Below, piece after piece: positions 1 to 10,226 of a stretch of DNA of 64,000 nt. This stretch comes from Maribacter sp. GTDB taxonomy: Bacteria > Bacteroidota > Bacteroidia > Flavobacteriales > Flavobacteriaceae. Every line of letters starts with the position of its first letter. Position 1 is the first letter of the stretch. A program made the position numbers and the translations under genes. A model generated the notes under the pieces. That model saw nothing but the letters and a program-made list of their open reading frames with translations. It ran no database searches and was not told the origin of the DNA. Location of the stretch: assembly GCF_016744255.1 (NCBI RefSeq), contig NZ_JADGES010000003.1:41513-105512 (forward strand). The letters are read 5' to 3'.

Positions 1-1778
1 TGCAAGAAAAACCCATATATATCTAAGTTTGAATCTATCGGGTTTGTTTGCAAAGGAACAGTTGGACTTCCATTCGCATCTAAATCTCTCCCTTGCGCTC
101 CACTATATTCTAATTTACTAGATTGAAAACTGTAACCTGCGGTTGTTTTAGATTCTATCGTTTCACCTAAATTAACATCATAACTAGCATTAATATCATA
201 ATTCCAATTAAATATTTTTGCTTCTGCATCTCCTAAATACCCATTGTTAAAATAGGCAGGATTTACATTTGCATACGGATAAATTGGAATAGAAATATGT
301 CCTTTTTGCGTATAGGTATCTACACCAATAATCTGATCAATAGACACTCCTTTAAAAGGAGTTATTTTTAAATGTGCATTAGGGATAAAATGACTCACTT
401 TCTGGGTTATATCAAAAGTTTCTATTATAGATAATGGATTAACTCTTGTATTTTCAACAGCTAATAAATCTCCATTTGAATCTCGTTGGGTAATATCATA
501 AATATTATTTGTAATATTTATTGCATTAATTGGGCTCCAGAAAACATTACCATCTGGTTTCTCATCGGAATTACTATTAGAGTAATACAATCCTATATCA
601 TAGGACAACCAGTCATTTACCGAATGATTAAAATTTAATCGGGCAGAAAATCTATTATACTTCGTATTCTTAACAATTCCTTCATTGCTTAAATACCCAA
701 TAGAGGCATTATAGCCCATCGTATCATTTCCATCACGTATGGAAAAATAATTATCGGTACCAAAACCTGTCTGAAATATTTCATCTTGGTAATCATACCT
801 TTCTACATTGAATTTATTGGAAGATAAATTACTAAAAGTCGTTAAATTTCCAGATACTGTATCAAACCCAAAAATAGGCCATAGTCTTCCTGATAAGCTA
901 CTATTAGATACGGTCTCGAATTGCTCTCCTGTTAAATTTAGGTCTAGCTTTTTTCTTATTTTGCTTGCCTTAAATGTAGTTTTATAAAATAATTCTGGTC
1001 CATCTGTAGTATTACCACCTTTTTTAGTGGAAATTACAACAACTCCGTTGGATGCTCGCGAACCATATATTGCAGCAGCAGCAGCTCCATTTAATATATT
1101 AATACTAGCTATGTCATTTGGATTTATATCTATCATTCTATTCTGTCCGGGCTGCGCATCGCCTGCACTAACATTTAAATTGGTAACATTGGTTGTTAAA
1201 TTACTTGTAACCACTCCATCGATAACATAAAGGGGCTCTGAGGAACCTTTTATAGTACTAGGCCCTCTTAATCTAATTGAAAACCCTCCTGCTGGATCTC
1301 CTGAATTTTGAGTTATTTGAGCCCCAGGAACTTTTCCTTGTAAAGATGCCGTAATATTTACTGGTGCAGCTTTAACTATTGCTGCAGATTTTATACTTGT
1401 AATGGCATTACCCAACTTTTTTCGGGATTGCGTTATAGAAGACCCTACAATTATTACTTCGTCCAAGGCATTAGCATCTACATTCAATACTATAGTCATT
1501 GGAGTTAGTCCGTCTAACATTTGAACTTCCTTTGTTTTATATCCAATATAACTTACAACCAATACAACATCTGTTGATTGATTTACTTGTATACTAAAAT
1601 TACCGTCGAAATTAGAAACTCCTCCGTTTGTTGTTCCTTTTACCAATACACTAGCACCAGGTAATGGAAGCCCATCATCTGCTAGCACAGTTCCTGTAAT
1701 ATTAGTCATTTGTCCAAAAACAGTATGGGCAAATAGCAGGAAAAGTACTAATGGAAATACATAAAGATTTTTTTTCAT
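1..1778 (-). CDS. SusC/RagA-like TonB-dependent outer membrane receptor, N-terminal part (3' end beyond left edge of window)
   Basis: Not in the supplied ORF track. My reverse translation from ATG at 1778 gives MKKNLYVFPLVLFLLFAHTVFGQMTNITGTVLADDGLPLPGASVLVKGTTNGGVSNFDGNFSI... (signal peptide, carboxypeptidase-like domain) then plug-domain sequence; the frame is still open at position 1. Confidence 0.9.
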   Translation of the reverse strand, partial: MKKNLYVFPLVLFLLFAHTVFGQMTNITGTVLADDGLPLPGASVLVKGTTNGGVSNFDGNFSIQVNQSTDVVLVVSYIGYKTKEVQMLDGLTPMTIVLNVDANALDEVIIVGSSITQSRKKLGNAITSIKSAAIVKAAPVNITASLQGKVPGAQITQNSGDPAGGFSIRLRGPSTIKGSSEPLYVIDGVVTSNLTTNVTNLNVSAGDAQPGQNRMIDINPNDIASINILNGAAAAAIYGSRASNGVVVISTKKGGNTTDGPELFYKTTFKASKIRKKLDLNLTGEQFETVSNSSLSGRLWPIFGFDTVSGNLTTFSNLSSNKFNVERYDYQDEIFQTGFGTDNYFSIRDGNDTMGYNASIGYLSNEGIVKNTKYNRFSARLNFNHSVNDWLSYDIGLYYSNSNSDEKPDGNVFWSPINAINITNNIYDITQRDSNGDLLAVENTRVNPLSIIETFDITQKVSHFIPNAHLKITPFKGVSIDQIIGVDTYTQKGHISIPIYPYANVNPAYFNNGYLGDAEAKIFNWNYDINASYDVNLGETIESKTTAGYSFQSSKLEYSGAQGRDLDANGSPTVPLQTNPIDSNLDIYGFFL

Positions 1779-1826
1779 AATAGTGAGTTTTTGAATGTTT
1801 ACATCGCAAACATATCGTTATAATTT

Positions 1827-1855
1827 AATATTTGCAATATTAAATTGCAAATATT
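1827..1855. promoter_or_regulatory. 12-bp perfect inverted repeat AATATTTGCAAT-ATTAA-ATTGCAAATATT; candidate DeoR-family operator in the divergent susC/deoR intergenic region
   Basis: Read directly; further TTGC/GCAA half-sites (TTGCGTAAATAGCAA) lie just to the right. Confidence 0.5.
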
Positions 1856-1948
1856 GCTAAAATAAACATGTTTAATTGCGTAAATAGCAACAAAAACTAA
1901 TTTTTTGCCGCTTTAAGTAGCATTTATTTTGCGTAATTTTTCTTATCA

Positions 1949-2725
1949 TTGTATTTAAATATATTTTTTTTGAAAAAGGACAAAAGGCATCAAATTATTC
2001 TAAACGAAGTTCATATTCACAATAGAGTTCTTCTGAGTGATTTAGCAACTATTTTAAATGTTTCTATGGATACTGTTCGTAGAGATATTAAAGAGCTAGA
2101 CTCTAAAAAAAGCTTAAAAAAAGTCCATGGAGGAGCTGTTTCTAATGGTTTTAACATCAATACAGATAAAACTAGCGAAATATATGATTTACACAACAAA
2201 ACGATAATCGCAAAAAAAGGTATAACCCTATTAAAAGAAGGGGATGTTATTCTTATAAGTGGTGGATCTACCAATATAGAACTGATTAAATTATTACCAA
2301 GAAAAATGGGCCTTACCTTTTTTACACCAAGCTTACAAATGGCTGTTGAACTATTAAATAACACCTCTAACAAATACGATGTATATTTAATTGGAGGCAA
2401 ATTATCTAGAAGTTCTCAATTAGCAACCGGAGGTAGCACAATAAATATTTTATCTGAAATAAAAGCAGATATTTGTTTTTTAGGAACTGGGTATTTAGAT
2501 ATTGAGCACGGAATTACTGAAGTAGATTGGGAAATTGCTCAAATGAAAAAAGCGATGATTAAGGCATCTAAGCAAGTAGTTTCTCTGGCTATTTCTGAAA
2601 AAATAAATACCTTTAATAGATACAAAATTGGAGATTTAAGCGCTATTGATATTCTAGTAACGGAACTTAATACGGAAGACCCAATACTTAATAAATACCA
2701 AAAAGAAAACATAACTCTTTTATAA
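1949..2725 (+). CDS. DeoR/GlpR-family transcriptional regulator (a TTG start at 1970 giving MKKDKRHQIILNEV is plausible)
   Basis: N-terminal HTH (RHQIILNEVHIHNRVLLSDLATILNVSMDTVRRDIKELDSKKSLKKVHGGAV) and DeoR sensor domain. Confidence 0.9.
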   Translation: MYLNIFFLKKDKRHQIILNEVHIHNRVLLSDLATILNVSMDTVRRDIKELDSKKSLKKVHGGAVSNGFNINTDKTSEIYDLHNKTIIAKKGITLLKEGDVILISGGSTNIELIKLLPRKMGLTFFTPSLQMAVELLNNTSNKYDVYLIGGKLSRSSQLATGGSTINILSEIKADICFLGTGYLDIEHGITEVDWEIAQMKKAMIKASKQVVSLAISEKINTFNRYKIGDLSAIDILVTELNTEDPILNKYQKENITLL

Positions 2726-2871
2726 GTTTTTAAACTCTAAAAAGAAATTTAAGATATTATTGAATACTCTATTTTTAGTACAAGTAAAAAAATAATAAGT
2801 ATTCCAATACTAGGCAAACAATCTTTTCCTAATTCTTTTCGTTACTTTGTTAACATAACAAATAATAATTC

Positions 2872-3621
2872 ATGGAAGTTTTAGGTATCGATATAGGTGG
2901 TTCTGGAATGAAAGGAGCTCTAGTAAACACAATAACAGGTGAAATGACCACCAAAAGGTTTAGAGTCCCTACACCACCTAGTAGAAAACCTAAAGAAATG
3001 GCGAGAGTCATTCAAGAAATTGTAGAACACTTTAATTACAAAGGCCCTATTGGTTGTGGTTTTCCTACCATAGTAAAGCATGGTGTTTGCAAATCTCCTG
3101 GAAATTTAGATCCTTCTTGGCTCAATGTTAATATCCATGAACTTTTCAGTGAAACAACGGGACTACCAGTAACCGTAATTAATGATGCCGATGCTGCTGG
3201 TTATGCTACTATGAATTACGGTATTGGCAAAGGTAAAAAAGGTCTAGTGGTTATGATAACTATTGGCACTGGACTTGGTAGTGGTATGTTTTTAGATGGC
3301 GAATTAATTCCGAACTTTGAACTGGGACAAATACCTTACAAAGAATACGACAAAATTGAGTTATGGGCTGCAAATTCAGCAAAAGAACGCGAAGGACTTA
3401 GTTATAAAAAATGGGGAAAGCGCTTTAATAAATTTTTAAGCTTAGTAGAAATAATCACTTGTCCCGACCTTATTATTCTAGGAGGAGGTTCTTCTAAAGA
3501 TTTTGAAAAATATAGCGAGTGTATTACTATAGATACTCCTGTAATTCCATCAGAATTACAAAACCATGCAGGTATTATTGGGGCAGCAGCGGCGGCATTA
3601 CATCAAGCTCCGAAAGATTAA
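2872..3621 (+). CDS. ROK-family kinase, polyphosphate glucokinase-like
   Basis: GIDIGGSGMKGALV phosphate-binding motif, INDADAAGYA, TIGTGLGSGMF; resembles PpgK. Confidence 0.85.
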   Translation: MEVLGIDIGGSGMKGALVNTITGEMTTKRFRVPTPPSRKPKEMARVIQEIVEHFNYKGPIGCGFPTIVKHGVCKSPGNLDPSWLNVNIHELFSETTGLPVTVINDADAAGYATMNYGIGKGKKGLVVMITIGTGLGSGMFLDGELIPNFELGQIPYKEYDKIELWAANSAKEREGLSYKKWGKRFNKFLSLVEIITCPDLIILGGGSSKDFEKYSECITIDTPVIPSELQNHAGIIGAAAAALHQAPKD

Positions 3622-3640
3622 TAAAATATACTTAAAACTA

Positions 3641-3674
3641 AAAAAGCTCCAAATTAAAAATTTGGAGCTTTTTT
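3641..3674. terminator. Bidirectional rho-independent terminator between convergent ROK kinase and typA
   Basis: AAAAAGCTCCAAATT-AAA-AATTTGGAGCTTTTTT hairpin flanked by A/T tracts. Confidence 0.85.
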
Positions 3675-3694
3675 AGTATATATAAATAGAACAC

Positions 3695-5494
3695 TTACGC
3701 TATTTTATTACGTTTACGTTCATTTTCTGTTAAGTATATTTTTCTTATTCGTAAAAACTTAGGAGTAACCTCAACATACTCATCTTTCTGAATATATTCT
3801 AAAGCTTCTTCTAAAGAGAATTTAATTGCCGGAACAATTTTAGCTTTATCATCTGCTCCTGAAGAACGTACGTTAGACATTTTTTTAGTTTTGGTGATAT
3901 TTACTGTCATATCATCTCCTCTAGAATTCTCTCCTATAACTTGTCCTTCATAAATATCTTCTCCTGGCTCTACGAAAAATTTACCTCTATCTTGTAATTT
4001 ATCAATAGAATAAGGAATAGCTTTACCAAGTTCCATAGAGACTAAAGAACCATTTTGTCTTTGTGGAATATCTCCTTTCATTGGTTGATACTCTAAGAAA
4101 CGGTGTGCCATAATTGCCTCACCAGCTGTAGCTGTTAACAACTGATTACGTAGACCTATAATACCTCTAGATGGAATTAAGAATTCGCATACCATACGAT
4201 CTCCTTTAGCTTCCATACTTGTCATTTCTCCTTTACGCATAGAAACAAATTCTACTGCTTTTCCTGAAACATTTTCTGGTAAATCAATAGTTAAAGATTC
4301 TATAGGCTCACATTTTACTCCGTCTATTTCTCTTATAATTACTTGCGGTTGCCCAATTTGTAATTCATAACCTTCTCTACGCATAGTTTCTATTAAAACA
4401 GAAAGGTGTAATACCCCACGGCCAAATACTAAAAACTTATCTGCACTATCCGTTGCATTTACACGTAAAGCTAAATTCTTTTCTAGTTCTTTTTGTAATC
4501 TATCATTAATATGCCTAGAAGTTACATACTTACCGTCTCTACCAAAAAATGGACTATCATTAATAGTAAACAACATACTCATTGTTGGTTCATCTATAGC
4601 AATAGTTTGTAAACCTTCTGGATTTTCTAAATCTGCAATAGTATCTCCAATTTCAAAACCTTCTATACCTGTTATAGCACAAATATCTCCTGTTGCTACT
4701 TCTTGCACCTTAAGTTTTCCTAGACCTTCAAAAATGAAAAGCTCTTTTATCTTTGATTTTTCGATAGACCCATCTCTTTTTACCAAAGAAACTTGCTGTC
4801 CTTCTTTTAATGTTCCTCTTTGTAATCTTCCGATAGCAATACGCCCTGTAAAAGAAGAGAAATCTAAAGATGTAATTAACATTTGCGTATTACCTTCTTT
4901 TGGTTCAAAAGTTGGAATATGCTCAATAACCATATCTAACAATGGCTCTATATTCTCTGTTTCATTTCTCCAATCATCACTCATCCAGTTATTTTTAGCT
5001 GAACCGTATACTGTTGGAAAATCTAGCTGCCATTCTTCGGCACCTAATTCGAACATTAAATCGAAAACTTTTTCATGTACCTCCTCTGGAGTACAGTTTT
5101 CTTTATCTACTTTATTTACAACCACGCAAGGTTTTAAACCTAAATCAATTGCTTTTTGCAATACAAAACGTGTTTGCGGCATAGGCCCTTCAAAAGCATC
5201 TACCAACAACAATACTCCATCTGCCATGTTTAATACACGCTCTACTTCACCACCAAAATCGGCGTGACCAGGAGTATCTATAATATTAATCTTTGTTCCT
5301 TTATAAACAACAGAAACGTTTTTCGAGGTAATAGTAATACCACGTTCTCGTTCCAAATCATTACTATCTAAAATTAAATCCCCTGTATTCTGGTTCTCAC
5401 GAAACAATTGACAGTGGTACATAATTTTATCTACCAAGGTTGTTTTACCGTGATCTACGTGTGCAATGATTGCAATATTCTTTGTTATTGACAT
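3695..5494 (-). CDS. typA: Translational GTPase TypA/BipA
   Basis: 599 aa; IAIIAHVDHGKTTLVDKIM (G1), DTPGHADFGGEVERVL (G3), NKVDKE (G4); BipA C-terminal region. Confidence 0.97.
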   Translation of the reverse strand: MSITKNIAIIAHVDHGKTTLVDKIMYHCQLFRENQNTGDLILDSNDLERERGITITSKNVSVVYKGTKINIIDTPGHADFGGEVERVLNMADGVLLLVDAFEGPMPQTRFVLQKAIDLGLKPCVVVNKVDKENCTPEEVHEKVFDLMFELGAEEWQLDFPTVYGSAKNNWMSDDWRNETENIEPLLDMVIEHIPTFEPKEGNTQMLITSLDFSSFTGRIAIGRLQRGTLKEGQQVSLVKRDGSIEKSKIKELFIFEGLGKLKVQEVATGDICAITGIEGFEIGDTIADLENPEGLQTIAIDEPTMSMLFTINDSPFFGRDGKYVTSRHINDRLQKELEKNLALRVNATDSADKFLVFGRGVLHLSVLIETMRREGYELQIGQPQVIIREIDGVKCEPIESLTIDLPENVSGKAVEFVSMRKGEMTSMEAKGDRMVCEFLIPSRGIIGLRNQLLTATAGEAIMAHRFLEYQPMKGDIPQRQNGSLVSMELGKAIPYSIDKLQDRGKFFVEPGEDIYEGQVIGENSRGDDMTVNITKTKKMSNVRSSGADDKAKIVPAIKFSLEEALEYIQKDEYVEVTPKFLRIRKIYLTENERKRNKIA

Positions 5495-5608
5495 AAAGTA
5501 ATTTATTTAATAGCTTTCTTAATGCTATTTTCAGCGTGCAAAGATACCTTAATTTTTTTCATGCTAGCAAATAGTTCTGTTAATTTTATGTTGCTGACTA
5601 TCAGCAAA

Positions 5609-6154
5609 TTACTTCTTCCTCTTTCGAATCACCCACCCAAAGGTTGTATGCAAAATAACTCCGAGACCATTTTCATAGTCATTAAAGCTATATCCCACGC
5701 CTCCCTCTATCTTAAAATTAAAACCTTTCTTATAGGTTCGTTGAAAGCCATATATCGGAGCAATTACACCCGTAAGATTATAATTCTTATGCAAATTTCC
5801 CAATATTGGGTTTCCACTTTGCAACCAAAGAGTACCTGATATATAATTACCGGTATTGCCAGAAATATTTTTATTTTTCCCTAATCTTCTTTCCATGTTA
5901 TAATAATAACGGTATTGACCAACAAAAGCAGGGTAAATCCCATATGCCGTTTCGCAACCAGTACATCCTCTAGCTTCAAAACCTATAGTAAATTCAGTTG
6001 CTAAAGTTGTATTTGTGGTTACTCCTTTTTCATACACAAACCCTGGTGTAAAAACGTTAATAACAAACTGATTCTCCTCCACATTTTTAGCAGATTGCGC
6101 ATTTGCTATTATTGTTAATCCAAAAAAAAGAACTAAAAGACTGGTGTTTTTCAT
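5609..6154 (-). CDS. Hypothetical secreted protein, probably outer-membrane beta-barrel-like (start MKNTSLLVLFFGLTIIANAQ preferred over the ORF-track start at 6202)
   Basis: Signal peptide; barrel-like alternation and aromatic-rich C-terminus. Confidence 0.55.
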   Translation of the reverse strand: MKNTSLLVLFFGLTIIANAQSAKNVEENQFVINVFTPGFVYEKGVTTNTTLATEFTIGFEARGCTGCETAYGIYPAFVGQYRYYYNMERRLGKNKNISGNTGNYISGTLWLQSGNPILGNLHKNYNLTGVIAPIYGFQRTYKKGFNFKIEGGVGYSFNDYENGLGVILHTTFGWVIRKRKK

Positions 6155-6239
6155 AAGAATTTTCTGATATTTATTTACGTTTTCAAAACTATCAAACATC
6201 AAGCCAAAACTGTATCTTTACCAACTTAATTGTACCAAA

Positions 6240-7058
6240 ATGAACCTAGACCTAATACCGCAACTGAAATTTACTGATAGCAATAACTTTTTTTTACTTT
6301 CAGGTCCTTGCGCCATTGAAGGAGAAGATATAGCTCTTAGAATTGCCGAAAAAATTGTATCTATCACAGATACACTTAAAATTCCTTACGTTTTTAAAGG
6401 GAGTTTTAAAAAGGCCAACAGAAGCAGAGTAGATTCTTTTACGGGTATTGGTGATGAAAAAGCCTTAAAAATATTAAGAAAAGTATCGGAAACTTTTAAT
6501 GTTCCTACCGTAACAGATATACATACTAATGAAGATGCAGAAAGAGCTGCTCAATATGTAGATATTCTTCAGATTCCAGCTTTTCTGGTTCGCCAGACAG
6601 ATTTAGTTGTTGCAGCCGCAAATACTGGTAAGGTGGTAAACTTAAAAAAAGGACAGTTCATGAGTCCGGAAAGTATGCAACATGCCGTAACCAAAGTAAT
6701 CGATTCTAATAACCAGCAAGTTATGGTTACCGATCGCGGTACTATGTTTGGATACCAAGATATGGTGGTAGATTTTAGAGGTATCCCTACCATGAAACAA
6801 TTTGCACCTGTTGTATTGGATGTTACCCATTCTTTACAACAACCTAATCAATCCTCAGGAGTAACTGGTGGTAGACCAGATATGATAGAGACTATTGCAC
6901 GTGCAGGTATAGTTACTGGCGCAGATGGTATTTTTTTAGAAACTCATTTTGATCCAGCTAATGCAAAAAGCGATGGCGCCAATATGTTACATCTAGACCA
7001 TTTAGAAGGGCTTTTAACTAATTTAGTCACTATTAGGAAAACAGTTAACTTATTGTAG
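6240..7058 (+). CDS. kdsA: 3-deoxy-8-phosphooctulonate (KDO8P) synthase
   Basis: 272 aa; LLSGPCAIEGEDIALRIAEKI, FKGSFKKANRSRVDSFTGIGDEKALKIL, DVTHSLQQPNQSSGVTGG. Confidence 0.97.
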   Translation: MNLDLIPQLKFTDSNNFFLLSGPCAIEGEDIALRIAEKIVSITDTLKIPYVFKGSFKKANRSRVDSFTGIGDEKALKILRKVSETFNVPTVTDIHTNEDAERAAQYVDILQIPAFLVRQTDLVVAAANTGKVVNLKKGQFMSPESMQHAVTKVIDSNNQQVMVTDRGTMFGYQDMVVDFRGIPTMKQFAPVVLDVTHSLQQPNQSSGVTGGRPDMIETIARAGIVTGADGIFLETHFDPANAKSDGANMLHLDHLEGLLTNLVTIRKTVNLL

Positions 7059-7100
7059 GAATTTATTTAGATTTGCTATTAGATAATAATTTCTTTTAGT

Positions 7101-9077
7101 ATGCCAAAAAAAATTCTTTTAACACTCTTTTTAGTCTTTTCGTTATTTTCCTTTTCTCAAAACAAAAAAGGGCACCCCTTTGGTGAACTTCTACTTTCCG
7201 AAAGGAATCTAATAACTTATGATAAGGATAGTACTGCAAATGCGGTTGTATTATATGAACGAGGAGACAACTATTTTAAGGTAATAGATAACAGAATTAA
7301 GTTAGTTAAAGAGTACCATGTAAAAATTAAAATTCTAAACAAAAAAGGGTTTGATGCTGGTACAATTGCGATCAACCTCTACCATAATGATGACAGTCAT
7401 GAAACCCTAACAGATTTAAAAGCTATTACGCATAACGAGAATATAAAAACACATCTTCAATCCAGTAAAGTCTTTACAAAAGACCTATCCGAAAGGTGGA
7501 AAGAAAAAACCTTTACTTTCCCTAATATAAAAGAAGGCAGTATTTTAGAATATAAATACAAACAAATATCTCCATACATTTTTAATTTTAATGGTTGGGA
7601 ATTCCAATCTAACATTCCTAAAATTTATAGTGAATTTAATGCCAAAATACCCGGAAATTATATTTACAATAGGGTTTTAAAAGGTTTCTTAAAATTAGAT
7701 GTTAATGATGCTACTATAAAAAAAAGCTGTTTTCATATAGATGGGTACTCACAATCTGCAGATTGCGAGGTTTTAAAATATGCTATGAAAGATATTCCTG
7801 CTTTTAATGAGCAAGAAGAATATATGTTAGCTGCATCTAATTACAAATCGAAAATAGAATTTGAACTCTCAGAACATCGCCGTTTCGATGACATAATTCA
7901 CAAATACACTAAATCGTGGAAAAATGTGGATAAAGAATTTAGAACAGATAAAGATTTTGGAAAACAATTAACCAAAAAGAATTTCTTTGAAAAAAATGTT
8001 CCAGCAGATTTATTTACTAGTGAAAAAGACACACTAGAAAGGGCTAAAAAAATATATAGTTTTATTCAAAACTACTTTTCTTGGGATGGCAAAAATTCTT
8101 CCTATGGAAGAGCTAGGGTTAAAGAGGCGTTTAATAATAAAAAAGGCAATGCGTGGGAAATAAACATGTCCCTTATTAACCTATTAAATGCGGCAGGGAT
8201 ACCATCTAAAATGATGCTCGTTTCTACACGGCAGAATGGCTTACCCAAAACAACACATCCGGTCATGAATGATTTTAATTATATTCTTGCCAAAACAAAT
8301 ATTAATGGCGAAACCTATTTGTTAGATGCCACTAACAAGTATATGCCATTTGGCTCTTTACCTTTCAAAGCATTAAACCATTATGGGCGTGTTATGGATT
8401 TTAAAAATGAAAGCTCTTGGGAAAAAATAACTCCTAAACATGGAAGCAGAGAAGCTGTTATGGGAGAAATAAAGTTTGATACAAAAACTAAAAAGACTAG
8501 AGGTACTCTAAGAATTATCCATTCCGGTTATACAGGAATAGAAAAGCATAAAGAAAAAGAGGAACTAAGCGAGGAGGATTATATTGATAAAATAGAAGAA
8601 GATATTTCTGAAGATTTTGTTATTGTAGACTACCTATTTGATAAAGAAAAAAATACAAGCTTAAAAACGCAGGAAATAATTCAATTTGAAATAGAAAATA
8701 GTTTTAAAGAAAAAATGGTTTATCTAAATCCGTTTTTCGTGAAATTCTTTAAAAGCAATCCCTTTTTAAGCGAGGAACGAAATTTCCCAGTTGACTTTGG
8801 ATATAAAAGAAGGTATACTTATTTAATAAATATAGAAGTCCCCAAAGGCTATACAGTGCATGAATTACCAGAAAGTAAGAATGTGAAATTTGGAGATAAT
8901 TATGGCGATTTTCGTTTTGAGACACAGCAGAATAGCGATAGGATTGCCCTATCTTTTGATTTATCGCTAAAAGAAACTCATTTGGAACCTGAAAATTATA
9001 CTGGTCTTAAAGAGTTGTTTAAGTATGTTACTAACATTCAGAATAATTCTTTAATAATTTTCAAAAAGACAGATTAA
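7101..9077 (+). CDS. DUF3857/transglutaminase-like domain protein, secreted
   Basis: Signal peptide; DUF3857-like N-terminus (YHVKIKILNKKGFDAGTI...LKAITHN) and a degenerate transglutaminase-like core. Confidence 0.8.
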   Translation: MPKKILLTLFLVFSLFSFSQNKKGHPFGELLLSERNLITYDKDSTANAVVLYERGDNYFKVIDNRIKLVKEYHVKIKILNKKGFDAGTIAINLYHNDDSHETLTDLKAITHNENIKTHLQSSKVFTKDLSERWKEKTFTFPNIKEGSILEYKYKQISPYIFNFNGWEFQSNIPKIYSEFNAKIPGNYIYNRVLKGFLKLDVNDATIKKSCFHIDGYSQSADCEVLKYAMKDIPAFNEQEEYMLAASNYKSKIEFELSEHRRFDDIIHKYTKSWKNVDKEFRTDKDFGKQLTKKNFFEKNVPADLFTSEKDTLERAKKIYSFIQNYFSWDGKNSSYGRARVKEAFNNKKGNAWEINMSLINLLNAAGIPSKMMLVSTRQNGLPKTTHPVMNDFNYILAKTNINGETYLLDATNKYMPFGSLPFKALNHYGRVMDFKNESSWEKITPKHGSREAVMGEIKFDTKTKKTRGTLRIIHSGYTGIEKHKEKEELSEEDYIDKIEEDISEDFVIVDYLFDKEKNTSLKTQEIIQFEIENSFKEKMVYLNPFFVKFFKSNPFLSEERNFPVDFGYKRRYTYLINIEVPKGYTVHELPESKNVKFGDNYGDFRFETQQNSDRIALSFDLSLKETHLEPENYTGLKELFKYVTNIQNNSLIIFKKTD

Positions 9078-9106
9078 GAGTTTATGTTTCATTATATGGG
9101 CTGCTT

Positions 9107-9466
9107 TTATTTCCAGAACTTTTTATCCTTTACCTGGTAAGCATCTAAGAGAACTTCTTTTAGAATAGTATCTTGTATTTCTTCCAATGTAGTGTAGCGT
9201 AAGGATTTCATAACTTTTCTGCCTGCAGTTACCATTAACTCCGTATGGACTGTTAAGTGCCCTCCATTCCAAAACCCTATATCTACATAATTTTTACTTT
9301 TATTTAAATAACAAAAAGGCCTTCCGTTAACATAATAGAAAGGAACCTTGTATTTGTATTTTAATTCTACATCCGAGATAGTATGCTCAATTATCATCTG
9401 AACATGTAATAAGATACTTCTAAAAGGTTCTGTTTGCTGAAGAATGTAGTTTTCTGCTGGGTTCAT
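9107..9466 (-). CDS. DUF1801-family protein
   Basis: PAENYILQQTEPFRSILLHVQMIIEHTISDVELKYKYKVPFYYVNGRPFCYLNKSKNYVDIGFW. Confidence 0.8.
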   Translation of the reverse strand: MNPAENYILQQTEPFRSILLHVQMIIEHTISDVELKYKYKVPFYYVNGRPFCYLNKSKNYVDIGFWNGGHLTVHTELMVTAGRKVMKSLRYTTLEEIQDTILKEVLLDAYQVKDKKFWK

Positions 9467-9512
9467 AATTCAATTTAAATTATATAATTGAATTAAAAAA
9501 CTAAAAAAAGAA

Positions 9513-9542
9513 TTGCTTGGTTATAAAAATATATTAACTTTG
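9513..9542 (+). promoter_or_regulatory. Candidate Bacteroidetes-type sigma promoter (-33 TTG, 19-bp spacer, -7 TAACTTTG)
   Basis: TTG at 9513-9515 and TAACTTTG at 9535-9542 match the TTG/TAnnTTTG consensus. Confidence 0.6.
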
Positions 9543-9548
9543 TATTTC

Positions 9549-9558
9549 AAAGTACTTT
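9549..9558. promoter_or_regulatory. Palindrome AAAGTACTTT (within TTCAAAGTACTTTAAA), candidate operator copy 1
   Basis: Same core palindrome recurs at 10551-10560; both flank the winged-helix regulator gene. Confidence 0.5.
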
Positions 9559-9562
9559 AAAT

Positions 9563-10195
9563 ATGGAGCAAAATAAATATTTAGAAGATATATCTGAAAT
9601 TAAGAATATGATGAGTCGTTCTTCTAGATTCATTTCCTTAAGTGGAATATCTGGAATCTTAGCAGGAATATATGCTTTAATAGGTGCTTATTTAGCACAT
9701 AGCATATTAGTAAAGAATCCGCTATATATGTTTTCGTCTAAAACAGATGTTACTAGATATAGCATGCTCAATCTTAACAATTTGTATTTTATTGCAATCG
9801 GTGTTATTATTGCTGCTGCAATTACTGGTGTACTATTAACTCTTAAAAAATCTAGAGAGAGTGGCGAAAAAATGTGGGATGTTACCAGTAAACGATTGGT
9901 TTTTAATTTCTTAATTCCCCTATTTACTGGTGGTCTTTTTTGCTTAAGCCTTATACAGAATGAAATATATGGTTTGGTTGCCCCTGCTACCTTATTATTT
10001 TATGGACTTGCCTGTGTTAATGCAAGTAAATACACATTAAGAGATGTTCGCTATTTGGGCTTTGCTAATATAATAATTGGTCTAATTGCTACACAGTTTA
10101 TAGGTTATGGTTTGTATTTTTGGGCCTTAGGTTTTGGCGTATTTCATATTCTCTATGGATCTATTATGTATTTTAAATATGATAAAAAGAATTAA
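9563..10195 (+). CDS. Hypothetical multi-TM membrane protein, cotranscribed with the winged-helix regulator
   Basis: 210 aa with about six hydrophobic segments; only 31 nt to the next gene. Confidence 0.65.
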   Translation: MEQNKYLEDISEIKNMMSRSSRFISLSGISGILAGIYALIGAYLAHSILVKNPLYMFSSKTDVTRYSMLNLNNLYFIAIGVIIAAAITGVLLTLKKSRESGEKMWDVTSKRLVFNFLIPLFTGGLFCLSLIQNEIYGLVAPATLLFYGLACVNASKYTLRDVRYLGFANIIIGLIATQFIGYGLYFWALGFGVFHILYGSIMYFKYDKKN

Positions 10196-10226
10196 AAAAG
10201 ACCTTAACCGTATTTAAGCACCAACT

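Noticed and set aside
1027-1230. 67-aa + strand ORF
   Set aside because: Antisense to the SusC plug domain that I translated on the minus strand.
4734-5267. 177-aa + strand ORF
   Set aside because: Antisense shadow of typA, low-complexity S/F/T-rich composition.
5522-5839. 105-aa + strand ORF
   Set aside because: Antisense to the secreted protein gene at 5609-6154 and extends into the typA upstream region; no recognisable domain.
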